Assembly (NCBI RefSeq): GCF_039526245.1
Contig: NZ_BAAAIV010000004.1
Coordinates: forward strand, 186,001-250,000
DNA from: Arthrobacter_H rhombi
GTDB taxonomy: Bacteria > Actinomycetota > Actinomycetes > Actinomycetales > Micrococcaceae
Length of the DNA stretch: 64,000 bases
Reading direction: 5' to 3'
In this document: piece after piece, positions 18,175 to 25,235 of the stretch
Layout of the letters: every line of letters begins with the position of its first letter
Numbering within the stretch: the stretch's first letter is position 1
Notes under the pieces: model-generated
What the model was told of the DNA's origin: nothing
Database searches by the model: none
The model's input: only the letters and a program-made list of their open reading frames with translations
Made by a program: the position numbers and the translations under genes

Positions 18175-19272
18175 TCACCGTGCCCGAAAGTCCGAGTACT
18201 CACGCATCCGGGCGGCGAAGGCACGCGCTGCCCCTGGCCCGAGGTCGGTTCCGAACGGCTCGGCTCCAGCATCCGGATCCCATATGCCGATGGTCGCGCC
18301 GCCGTGCACGATGGTCCTGCGGAACACCCCGTTTCCGCCGGGAACCACCCGGGGTGCATGCTCCGCGGACAGGCTCGCCCGGCGGTCCCGGTACCCCAGG
18401 AGGAACTCGTCGAAGCCGGGCAGTGCGAGTACGGTCCTGGCTCCGGGCACCGGCACCCCGGCGTCGAGCCCAGCTGCGGTGGCGGGCGCCATCCAGTAGT
18501 CGATGCCTTCCACCCGCCGCGATGCCAGGCTCCCGGCGTCCAGCAGGGTCGCCAGGGTGGCACGCACCGGCGTCAACGGGAGCCCGAGCCACCACGCGAA
18601 GTCTGCTTCGGTCGCCGGGCCGTGTCCGCCGAAGTAGCACAGCGCCAGGCGTTCCAACGCAGCACGCCGGTCACCGCCGTCGTTCCCGGAGCCGCCGATC
18701 CACGACCGGTACGGGACGAAGAGCTGCCGTGCACTCCCGCTGCCCTCCAGGGGGCCCTGGACCAGGATGCGGGCCACCGACAGGGCCATGAGCAGCAGGT
18801 AGCCACGTTGCCCCGAGGTTTCCTGGCCGGCGAAGCGGAAGGCTTCCAGCAGCTGGCCGCGCGTGGCACCGTCGGCGCATCGCTGGAGGGCGACGGGGGC
18901 CACCGCTTCGACGTCCTGTTCGCTGATGCCCGCTTGGCGGAACCCCGTGGCCGTCTGGGCGCGCATGCGGGGGCCGGTGACGGTGAGGAGGTCATCGAGC
19001 AGCCCGGGGCGGACGATCATCAACGTGCCACGGGCGGCCCAGGTGCGCACGATGGATCCGTCGTCGAATGCGGCCCGGACGGATGATGCCGTGCTGCCCG
19101 GCGATCTGACGCCCAGCGCCCAGAACGCCTGCCCGAGGTCCTGGGCCTGGAGGAGGCCCAGCTGGCCCACGACGGCTGCCGGGGTGGGCCGAGCCCCGGC
19201 ACCGGGGAGCAGCCACTGGCTGGCCAGGCGCGCCCGCGCCACGACCAGGCGTGGGGCGGGCGCTGCGCTCAT
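18175..19272 (-). CDS. Winged-helix DNA glycosylase of the AlkZ/YcaQ (HTH_42) family
   Basis: 365 residues with three predicted winged-helix modules as in AlkZ. The catalytic Q-x-Q motif of AlkZ is visible in GLLQAQDLGQ near residue 30 (YcaQ-type enzymes have Q-x-D). Other family marks are RTWAARGTLMIVRP, GQRGYLLLMALSV and GFDEFLLGYRDR. AlkZ enzymes unhook interstrand crosslinks made by nitrogen-mustard-like natural products. The ATG is 1 nt after the murB stop, so it is the last gene of the hadA-hadB-murB transcript. Substrate range is not predictable. Confidence 0.82.
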   Translation of the reverse strand: MSAAPAPRLVVARARLASQWLLPGAGARPTPAAVVGQLGLLQAQDLGQAFWALGVRSPGSTASSVRAAFDDGSIVRTWAARGTLMIVRPGLLDDLLTVTGPRMRAQTATGFRQAGISEQDVEAVAPVALQRCADGATRGQLLEAFRFAGQETSGQRGYLLLMALSVARILVQGPLEGSGSARQLFVPYRSWIGGSGNDGGDRRAALERLALCYFGGHGPATEADFAWWLGLPLTPVRATLATLLDAGSLASRRVEGIDYWMAPATAAGLDAGVPVPGARTVLALPGFDEFLLGYRDRRASLSAEHAPRVVPGGNGVFRRTIVHGGATIGIWDPDAGAEPFGTDLGPGAARAFAARMREYSDFRAR

Positions 19273-19273
19273 C

Positions 19274-20341
19274 TCAGAGGTCGATCCCGATGAGCAGGGG
19301 CTCGTTGTGCAAGGTGATGCCGAAGCGTTCCCTGACCCCGTCGCGGACGGCCCGGGCGATGGCGAGGATGTCCTCGGCGGTGGCACCTCCCCGGTTGGTG
19401 ATGGCCAGCGTGTGCTTGCTGGAGAGCGAGGCCCGGCCGCCGGCCAGCTCGGCCCCGGCGGTACCGGGCAGCCCGAACCCCTTGGCGAAACCGGCCCGGT
19501 CGATCAGCCAGGCGGCGGAGAGCTTGGTGCCCTGATCCGCGGGGAACCGCGGGGCGTCCTCGGGCAGCGATGCCGCCGTGTCGGCGTCCACTATCGGATT
19601 CGTGAAGAAGGATCCGGTGCTGTAGGTGTCCCGGTCTGCCGGGTCCAGGACCATGCCCTTGCCGGCGCGCAGGCGCAGCACGGTGGTACGGACCGCTGCG
19701 GCCGGAGCCCGCTCCCCGGCAGTGACACCCAGGGTGCGTGCGAGTTCGGCGTAGGCGATGGGTGCGCCCAGGGGTGACGTCTCCAGGACGAAGACGACGT
19801 CGAGGACGACGTAGCGTGGCGAACCCTGGACCGTGGTGCGCTTGAGCAGCGAATCGCGGTAGCCGAAATCCAGGTCCGCGGCTGTGAATTCGACCAGCCG
19901 GGACTCGTGGCGGTCCCATGCCCTGACCGAGGCGAGGGTCTTGGACACATCGGCGCCATAGGCCCCGACGTTTTGCACGGGGGTGGCCCCTGCGGATCCG
20001 GGGATGCCGGACAACGCCTCGAGGCCGGCCAGCCCCGCGTCCAAGGTCGTGCGCACGACGTCGTCCCACGGGTGTCCCGCGGCCACCGTGACCCGGGAAT
20101 GCGTGCCATCTGTTCCGGCGGCGATGTCCACGCCGCGGGTGGCGATGCGCAGGACGGTGCCGTCGTATCCGGCGTCGGAGATGACCAGATTGGAGCCGCC
20201 ACCGACCAGCAGCAGCCGCCGGCCGGCGTCGTCCGCTGCGCGCACCGCCGAGAGGATCTCCTCCTCGGTGGTCGCCTCGATGAAGTCCGCGGCGGGGCCG
20301 CCGACTCCGGTGGTGGTGAGCCCGGACAGCAGATGGGGCAT
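19274..20341 (-). CDS. murB: UDP-N-acetylenolpyruvoylglucosamine reductase
   Basis: Second committed step of peptidoglycan precursor synthesis; an FAD enzyme in the cytosol. The 355-residue type I MurB shows LLLVGGGSNLVISD near residues 45-58, EALSGIPGSAGATPVQNVGAYG near 120, the YRDSLLK-type catalytic segment, and GSFFTNPIVD (catalytic Ser). The ATG at 20341 shares a base with the stop of the hadB-like gene. Confidence 0.96.
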   Translation of the reverse strand: MPHLLSGLTTTGVGGPAADFIEATTEEEILSAVRAADDAGRRLLLVGGGSNLVISDAGYDGTVLRIATRGVDIAAGTDGTHSRVTVAAGHPWDDVVRTTLDAGLAGLEALSGIPGSAGATPVQNVGAYGADVSKTLASVRAWDRHESRLVEFTAADLDFGYRDSLLKRTTVQGSPRYVVLDVVFVLETSPLGAPIAYAELARTLGVTAGERAPAAAVRTTVLRLRAGKGMVLDPADRDTYSTGSFFTNPIVDADTAASLPEDAPRFPADQGTKLSAAWLIDRAGFAKGFGLPGTAGAELAGGRASLSSKHTLAITNRGGATAEDILAIARAVRDGVRERFGITLHNEPLLIGIDL

Positions 20342-20787
20342 CAGAACTGGACCAGGGCCTGGGCCTTGACGAGCACCTTCTGGCCGTCGGCGACCACCGT
20401 GAGGTCCACGCGCGCCGTCCGTGCTTCGGCGTCGATGGCGCCGATGACTCCGGCGACCTCCAGTGCGGTGCCGGTGGCGTCGGAGGGGTTGGTGCCCTCC
20501 GGATCCTGCACGACGACCGGCTTGGTGAAGCGGGTCTGGTAGTCGACGATCGAGCCGGGGTCCCCGGTCCAGTCCTCGACCAGCGTGACGGCGGCCCCCA
20601 TGGTGAACATGCCGTGGGCGATGACGCCGGGCAGGCCCACGTCGGTGGCGAAACGTTCGTTCCAATGGATGGGGTTGAAGTCCCCGCTGGCACCTGCGTA
20701 GCGGACGAGGTCGGCGCGGTTCACGTGCAGCGTGGTGCTGCCGATGTCCTGGCCTTTTTCGAGGCTGGCGAATTCGATGGGGGTCAT
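20341..20787 (-). CDS. MaoC-like hydratase (HadB-like)
   Basis: 148 residues of a hot-dog fold (R)-hydratase. The hydratase motif is YAGASGDFNPIHWNERFATD near residues 30-49, with the catalytic Asp-x4-His (DFNPIH), followed by LPGVIAHGMFTMG. It overlaps the HadA-like gene upstream by 4 nt. In mycobacteria HadA and HadB form the FAS-II 3-hydroxyacyl-ACP dehydratase next to murB; mycolic acids are not expected here, so the substrate is probably a different acyl thioester. Confidence 0.88.
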   Translation of the reverse strand: MTPIEFASLEKGQDIGSTTLHVNRADLVRYAGASGDFNPIHWNERFATDVGLPGVIAHGMFTMGAAVTLVEDWTGDPGSIVDYQTRFTKPVVVQDPEGTNPSDATGTALEVAGVIGAIDAEARTARVDLTVVADGQKVLVKAQALVQF

Positions 20788-21236
20788 GCTGCCTCCTCCC
20801 CGCGGACGAGGATCGACGAGATGGTGGTGGCGACGGCTGCCCCGCCGGTGGTGCTGATCTCCGACCGGGTGGTGATCATGGCGCCGCCGCCCATGCCCCG
20901 GACCTTGTCCACGTGCAGTTCGGCCACGAGTTCGTCTCCGGCGACGATGGGGCGGTGCAGGGTGAACCGCTGGTCGGCGTGCACGACCCGGGAGAAGTCG
21001 ATGCCGGAGTCCGGGTCAGCGATCAGCTGCGCATCGGCCCGCTGGGCGACGATGATCGCGAAGGTGGGGGGTGCGACGAGGTCCGCGTGGCCCAGACCGG
21101 CTGCGGCGTCCTGGTCATAGTGCGACCGGTGGGACGCCTTCGTGGCCGCGGCGAACTCGCGGATCTTCTCGCGGGAGACCTGGTAGGCCTCTCCCGCCGG
21201 ATAGCTGCGCCCTTCCAGGGCCGGGTTGATGCTCAT
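20784..21236 (-). CDS. FAS1-like dehydratase domain protein (HadA-like, UPF0336)
   Basis: 150 residues: the N-terminal hot-dog domain with EGRSYPAGEAYQVSREKI, APPTFAIIVAQRADAQL and VHADQRFTLHRPIVAGDELV. It lacks the catalytic Asp/His pair found in the partner gene, as HadA does, and would supply substrate-binding surface in a HadA-HadB heterodimer. GAGGA lies just before the ATG. A TTAAGCT stretch about 50 nt upstream may be the operon promoter. Confidence 0.86.
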   Translation of the reverse strand: MSINPALEGRSYPAGEAYQVSREKIREFAAATKASHRSHYDQDAAAGLGHADLVAPPTFAIIVAQRADAQLIADPDSGIDFSRVVHADQRFTLHRPIVAGDELVAELHVDKVRGMGGGAMITTRSEISTTGGAAVATTISSILVRGEEAA

Positions 21237-21336
21237 GGTGTCCTCGCTGTCGGGCGGGTCGATGGCTGCGCTTGCACGGCTTCCAGCTTAAGGCACGGCG
21301 GCCACCGCCGGTGCCGGGACGAACCACACCTCCGAT

Positions 21337-21352
21337 ATGATGGAACCATCAT
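21337..21352. promoter_or_regulatory. Palindromic operator upstream of the arsR-sulP operon
   Basis: A perfect 7-bp inverted repeat with 2 central bases, ATGATGG-AA-CCATCAT, lies 25 nt before the ArsR start. Size and position fit an ArsR/SmtB dimer site for autoregulation. Confidence 0.68.
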
Positions 21353-21377
21353 TCCGCGCATCACCCGAAAGGCCCCC

Positions 21378-21740
21378 ATGTTCCTGGACGACGAGCAGCT
21401 TCCCTTGTATGAGATCAAGGCGAACCTCTTCAAGGCGCTGGCCCACCCGGCCCGCATCCGTGCGCTGGAGATCCTCGTGGATTCACCGGACCGGTCCGCC
21501 ACCGTCGCCCAACTGCTGGACGCCATGCACATCGAGGCCAGCCACCTGTCCCAGCATCTGCGGGTGCTGCGACGTCATGGCGTGGTCACCTCGCAACGCC
21601 GGGCCAGCCACGTCGACTACACGTTGGCCCATCCCGGGGTGGCCGAATTGCTGGCCATCGCCCGCCGGTTCCTCAACGACCGGATGGCCGCCCACCGCGG
21701 TGCCGGGAACACGGGGCAGCAGACGGCGGTGGCCCGCTGA
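21378..21740 (+). CDS. ArsR family transcriptional regulator without cysteines
   Basis: A 120-residue winged-helix repressor: LFKALAHPARIRALEIL at residues 17-33 is the ArsR signature, then the recognition helix IEASHLSQHLRVLRRHGVV. The sequence has no cysteine at all, so classical thiolate metal sensing is excluded. GAAAGG precedes the ATG. A 16-bp palindrome at 21337-21352 is its likely operator. The stop shares a base with the SulP start, so it controls that transporter. It resembles the BigR/CmtR-independent ArsR proteins paired with SulP genes in other Actinobacteria. Confidence 0.87.
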   Translation: MFLDDEQLPLYEIKANLFKALAHPARIRALEILVDSPDRSATVAQLLDAMHIEASHLSQHLRVLRRHGVVTSQRRASHVDYTLAHPGVAELLAIARRFLNDRMAAHRGAGNTGQQTAVAR

Positions 21741-23410
21741 TGGCACGCCCCTCACTGCGCGCCTTCCTGCCAGCCGCCGATGACTATGCCCTGCTCCCCT
21801 CGACCTGGCGGGTCGACATCCTGGCCGGGGTCACCGTGGGCATCGTCGCGCTCCCCCTCGCCTTGGCCTTCGGGGTGACCTCCGGGGTCGGCGCCGCCGC
21901 GGGGCTGGTCACCGCGGTCATCGCCGGGCTGGTCGCCGCCGTGATGGGTGGTTCACCGGTACAGGTTTCCGGGCCCACCGGGGCGATGGTCGTCATCCTC
22001 GCCCCGATCGTCGCAGCCCATGGTGTGGGGTCGATCGCCCTCTTGAGCATCATGGCCGGCGTGATCGTGCTGGCCATTGGACTGGCCGGAGTCGGGCGGG
22101 CGGTCGCCTATATTCCATGGCCGGTGGTCGAGGGCTTCACGCTGGGGATCGGCACCATCATCTTCCTCCAACAAGTACCCCTGGCCACCGGCACCGACGC
22201 GCCGTCGGGGCTGAACACCGTGGTCGCGGCCTGGATCTCGGCCGCCGGCGCCCAGTGGCCGACGGCGGGCATCACGTTGGCCATCGTCGCGGTCGTCGCC
22301 ACCCTGATGGTCATGGCCCCGCGCCTGCACCCCGGCCTGCCGGCCAGCCTCATCGCCATCGCCCTGGTGACCGTGGTGGCCGAGTGGCTGCACCTGGACA
22401 TCCCCCGCATTGGCGAGCTGCCCTCGGCGCTGGGGGCCCCGGCGTTGCCACCCATCTCGCTGCCCCTGATGACCGAGCTGGCCGGCCCAGCGGTGGCCGT
22501 GGCCGCACTGGCGGCGATCGAATCGCTCCTCTCGGCCCGCGTGGCAGCGGGTCTGGTGGGACCCCATGGTTCGACCACCGGGCAATACCACCCGGACCGC
22601 GAACTCGCCGGACAGGGCCTCGCGTCGATCGCCGCCGGCCTCTTCGGGGGCATGCCGGCCACTGGTGCCATCGCCCGCACCGCGGTCAACGTGCGCAGCG
22701 GAGCCCGCACCCGGCTGGCCTCGATCGTCCATGCCCTGCTGTTGCTGGTCATCGTCTATGCCGGTTCGCAGCTGGTGGGGCGCATCCCGTTGGCGGCACT
22801 GGCCGGCATCCTGATGGTCACGGCCACGCGCATGGTCTCACGCCACACTGCTGCATCGATCCTGCGCTCTGGACGCTCGGAGGCGACGCTGTTCGTGGTC
22901 ACGGCCATCATCACCGTGGCCTTCGACCTCATCGAGGCGATCCAGATCGGAGTGCTGGTCGCCGCCTTCTTCGCCTTGCGGTCGGTGGCCAAGGCCTCGG
23001 GCGCATCCCGCGAGGAACTGCCAGGTGGCGCCCAGCCCGACGATGAGCGCATTGCCCTCTTCCGCCTCGACGGCGCCATGTTCTTCGGGGCCGCTGAAAA
23101 GATCCTCACGGACGTGCAGTCGGTGACCGGCGTGGAAGTGGTCATCCTGCGGCTGTCGCGCCTGCGGATGCTCGATGCGACCGGCGCCCGCGCCCTCGTG
23201 GAGATCATCGGGGCCCTGGAGCGGCGCAAGATCACGGTCCTGGTCAAGGGCATCCGCCCCGAGCATGTCAGGATGGCCGAGACCGTCGGCGTCATCGGGG
23301 CCCTGCGCCACTACCGCCATGTCTTCGACGAGCTGGAGCCTGCAGTGGCACACGCCCGCCATCACGTCGCGGAAAACCGCGCGGCGGATGAGTTGAAGCA
23401 GCTCCCCTAG
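21740..23410 (+). CDS. SulP family anion transporter with STAS domain
   Basis: A 556-residue inner-membrane transporter: about 10-12 helices covering residues 20-415 with the SulP signatures GVTVGIVALPLALAFGV, GGSPVQVSGPTGAMVVI and FGGMPATGAIARTAVNVRSG, then a C-terminal STAS domain (about 430-545, VVILRLSRLRMLDATGARAL). SulP proteins carry sulfate, bicarbonate or dicarboxylates; which one is not decided by sequence. Control by a cysteine-free ArsR protein leaves the inducing signal unknown. The stop overlaps a convergent gene's stop (CTAG). Confidence 0.9.
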   Translation: MARPSLRAFLPAADDYALLPSTWRVDILAGVTVGIVALPLALAFGVTSGVGAAAGLVTAVIAGLVAAVMGGSPVQVSGPTGAMVVILAPIVAAHGVGSIALLSIMAGVIVLAIGLAGVGRAVAYIPWPVVEGFTLGIGTIIFLQQVPLATGTDAPSGLNTVVAAWISAAGAQWPTAGITLAIVAVVATLMVMAPRLHPGLPASLIAIALVTVVAEWLHLDIPRIGELPSALGAPALPPISLPLMTELAGPAVAVAALAAIESLLSARVAAGLVGPHGSTTGQYHPDRELAGQGLASIAAGLFGGMPATGAIARTAVNVRSGARTRLASIVHALLLLVIVYAGSQLVGRIPLAALAGILMVTATRMVSRHTAASILRSGRSEATLFVVTAIITVAFDLIEAIQIGVLVAAFFALRSVAKASGASREELPGGAQPDDERIALFRLDGAMFFGAAEKILTDVQSVTGVEVVILRLSRLRMLDATGARALVEIIGALERRKITVLVKGIRPEHVRMAETVGVIGALRHYRHVFDELEPAVAHARHHVAENRAADELKQLP

Positions 23411-23664
23411 CGTCCCGGACGCTGCTTGGGCACGGGTGGATGCTGCTTGCGGTACGTCTTGACGTCACGTCCGCGGACCACCAGCCCGGCGACGTGGGTC
23501 AGCAGGCCGACCAGGATGATGCCGACGGCCGTGTACATCAGCGGCCGGTTGCCGGTATTGGCCCCGACGAGTGCCAGCACGATCCCCACCCCGGAAACGG
23601 CCATGGAGGCGAACACGAGGACCTTGTAGAGGCCCGACGCCGATTCCCAGGGTGTGCTGATCAT
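23407..23664 (-). CDS. Small membrane protein, two helices
   Basis: 85 residues: two hydrophobic helices (LVFASMAVSGVGIVLALVG and YTAVGIILVGLLTHVAGLVV) and a basic, Pro-rich tail (KQHPPVPKQRPGR). Start ATG at 23664 is 7 nt after a TAGACT -10 element (leaderless). Its TAG stop shares the CTAG tetramer with the stop of the convergent SulP gene. Function unknown. Confidence 0.72.
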   Translation of the reverse strand: MISTPWESASGLYKVLVFASMAVSGVGIVLALVGANTGNRPLMYTAVGIILVGLLTHVAGLVVRGRDVKTYRKQHPPVPKQRPGR

Positions 23665-23671
23665 GCCGTCC

Positions 23672-23677
23672 AGTCTA
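23672..23677 (-). promoter_or_regulatory. -10 element TAGACT, leaderless promoter
   Basis: Reverse-strand TAGACT ends 7 nt before the ATG at 23664. Confidence 0.55.
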
Positions 23678-23682
23678 TCGGT

Positions 23683-24696
23683 TCAGAACAATGAATCCTG
23701 CGCCACGGGAACCGCCGTGGAATGCTCGCCGGGTACCACCCTGCGGCCCTTGAGCACCGAGGCATCGGCGGCATACAGCCGTTCGGACCCGTCCAACCGC
23801 ACCCCGAGACTCTGGCCCAGGGCGGACTCGACGGTGAACCCGTGGCTGCTGGCACTGAGCCACCCCGGGTAGGGGTGCAGGTCCCCGGCGTCCTAGGCGG
23901 CGAGCAGCGGGGCGGCCAGCCAGGAGGGTTCGAAGTCCTCGTCGGCCTCCTCGGCGCCCAGGCCTGCAGCGTCCGGATCCTCGGCGAGCAGCCGGCGGAC
24001 CCGCTCCACCTGGGCCCGGTGCACGGTGGCGAGGGATCCGGCGTCGTACACCCCGGACGGGGACGGCCCGCCTTGTCCCGGATCGGTGAGCCCCGCGGTC
24101 TTCGCCGAGGCACGCACCGCCTGGCCCAACCCGAGCCGTTCGGTGACCAGGTCCTCCAGGACCCGGACGATGCGCCCGTCGGCCGCCAGCGCCACGTAGG
24201 TGGCCTTCACGGCCCCTTGCTGGGCCAGTCGACGCCATTTGTTGCCCTCACCCGCGGTGCCGATCTTGGAGGCCCCGTGGGCGAAGGTGGCGACGTAGAG
24301 CCACTGTGGCTTCGCGAGGTAGGCGCGCAAGCCGGCCGGGGCGATGCCGGAGCGGTGGAAGTCGTGCATGTGGCGGGCATCGTCCCGGGCGAGGCAGGAC
24401 GCACACTGGGTGCCGCGTTCGGCGGGGGCGGCATCGGGGCATTCGATGTGGGACCAGTCAGCGGCACCGGCCACGCGCGTGTGCCCCAGGCACCAGCGGC
24501 CGGGTTCCACCGCGAAGGAGCAGCGCGTGCCGGGCTCCAGGAGCACGCCGGCATCTGCCCCCTGGCTGTCCCGCAGGGCCCAGCGTGGCGTGGACCGGTC
24601 GGCGGGCCAGTCGATGCCTGCACTGAGCAGGAAGCCGTCGGCGGCAGGGGTGTCTACGGCCGGAGGGGAGGGAACGATGTCGGCCGCTGGATCCAT
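23683..24696 (-). pseudogene. DUF2797 family gene interrupted by an in-frame amber codon
   Basis: From the ATG at 24696 the frame encodes a DUF2797 protein with QWLYVATFAHGASKIGTA (a GIY-YIG-like strand), a Cys-containing segment (WSHIECPD ... TQCASC) and a helical end. A TAG at 23893-23895 stops it after 267 residues, yet the same frame continues with protein-like sequence (HPYPGWLSASSHGFTVESAL, VRLDGSERLYAADASVLKGRR) to TGA at 23683. That tail fits a normal C-terminus, so the TAG looks like a nonsense mutation or a sequencing error. If the shorter product is made, the CDS is 23893-24696. Leaderless start after TATGCT. The molecular role of DUF2797 is unknown. Confidence 0.72.
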
Positions 24697-24702
24697 CCGT
24701 CC

Positions 24703-24708
24703 AGCATA
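24703..24708 (-). promoter_or_regulatory. -10 element TATGCT, leaderless promoter
   Basis: Reverse-strand TATGCT ends 6 nt before the ATG at 24696 of the DUF2797 gene. Confidence 0.45.
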
Positions 24709-24741
24709 GGCGGACGCACCCGGGGCACTGCCCACATGAAG

Positions 24742-24771
24742 AAATCCGCCCCGCGATGCGGGACGGATTCC
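24742..24771 (-). terminator. Intrinsic terminator after tRNA-Met
   Basis: On the reverse strand AATCCG-T-CCCGC pairs with GCGGG-G-CGGATT across a 3-nt loop, followed by a T-rich stretch (TTTCTTC). It lies 7 nt past the tRNA-Met 3' end. Confidence 0.72.
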
Positions 24772-24777
24772 TGTGGG

Positions 24778-24851
24778 TAGCGGTGCCGGGACTCGATCCC
24801 GGGACCTCACGATTATGAGTCGTGCGCTCTAACCAGCTGAGCTACACCGCC
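24778..24851 (-). tRNA. tRNA-Met (CAT)
   Basis: 74 nt. Acceptor GGCGGTG pairs with CACCGCT (one G-U), D arm TAGCTCAGCTGGTTAGAGC, anticodon stem CACGA/TCGTG with loop CTCATAA (anticodon CAT), T arm CCGGGATCGAGTCCCGG. Elongator type; it does not have the initiator features. CCA is not encoded. Confidence 0.93.
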
Positions 24852-24863
24852 ACGAATGGGAAT

Positions 24864-24910
24864 GCCCGCGTCTGCGTCGGTTTCTCTCGCGAGTCGACAC
24901 GGACGCGGGC
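24864..24910. repeat. Inverted repeat between tRNA-Met and tRNA-Thr
   Basis: GCCCGCGTC at 24864-24872 and GACGCGGGC at 24902-24910 form a 9-bp perfect stem, with partial pairing further in. It occupies most of the 71-nt spacer between the two tRNA genes and could be a terminator for tRNA-Thr or a processing structure. Confidence 0.55.
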
Positions 24911-24922
24911 TTTCCTACTCAG

Positions 24923-24994
24923 AGCCCCCCACCGGAATCGATCCGGTGACCTCGTTCTTACCAAGAACGCGCTCTACCACTGAGCTAGGGGGGC
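24923..24994 (-). tRNA. tRNA-Thr (GGT)
   Basis: 72 nt. Acceptor GCCCCCC/GGGGGGC, D arm TAGCTCAGTGGTAGAGC, anticodon stem CGTTC/GAACG with loop TTGGTAA (anticodon GGT), T arm CACCGGATCGATTCCGGTG. CCA is not encoded. Confidence 0.93.
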
Positions 24995-25235
24995 AACGGA
25001 AAAAAACTTTACCAGCAATTTGCGCCCGCATGAAATCGAGGTGGCCCCCTGTGTTCGATGCCACATCAACGCCCTGCCGGGGGGTGCGAAACGCCCCCGG
25101 ACGCCGGGCATCAGCGGCCCCATCGGAGCCGCTCGGAAGGCCCCGCCAACGCCGGAAGGCCGGGCCGCTCCCCTGGGGGAACGGCCCGGCCTTCCGGTGA
25201 TGTCGGTGCGGACCCGCAAGGGGGTCCAGGGGGTG

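Noticed and set aside
23893..23895. Programmed read-through or pyrrolysine insertion at the amber codon in the DUF2797 gene
   Set aside because: No PYLIS-like structure or pyl genes are visible, and the protein is not a methyltransferase. A point mutation or sequence error is simpler.
24864..24910. Attachment site or integrated element between the two tRNA genes
   Set aside because: No integrase, no duplicated tRNA end; the inverted repeat is better explained as a terminator or processing hairpin.
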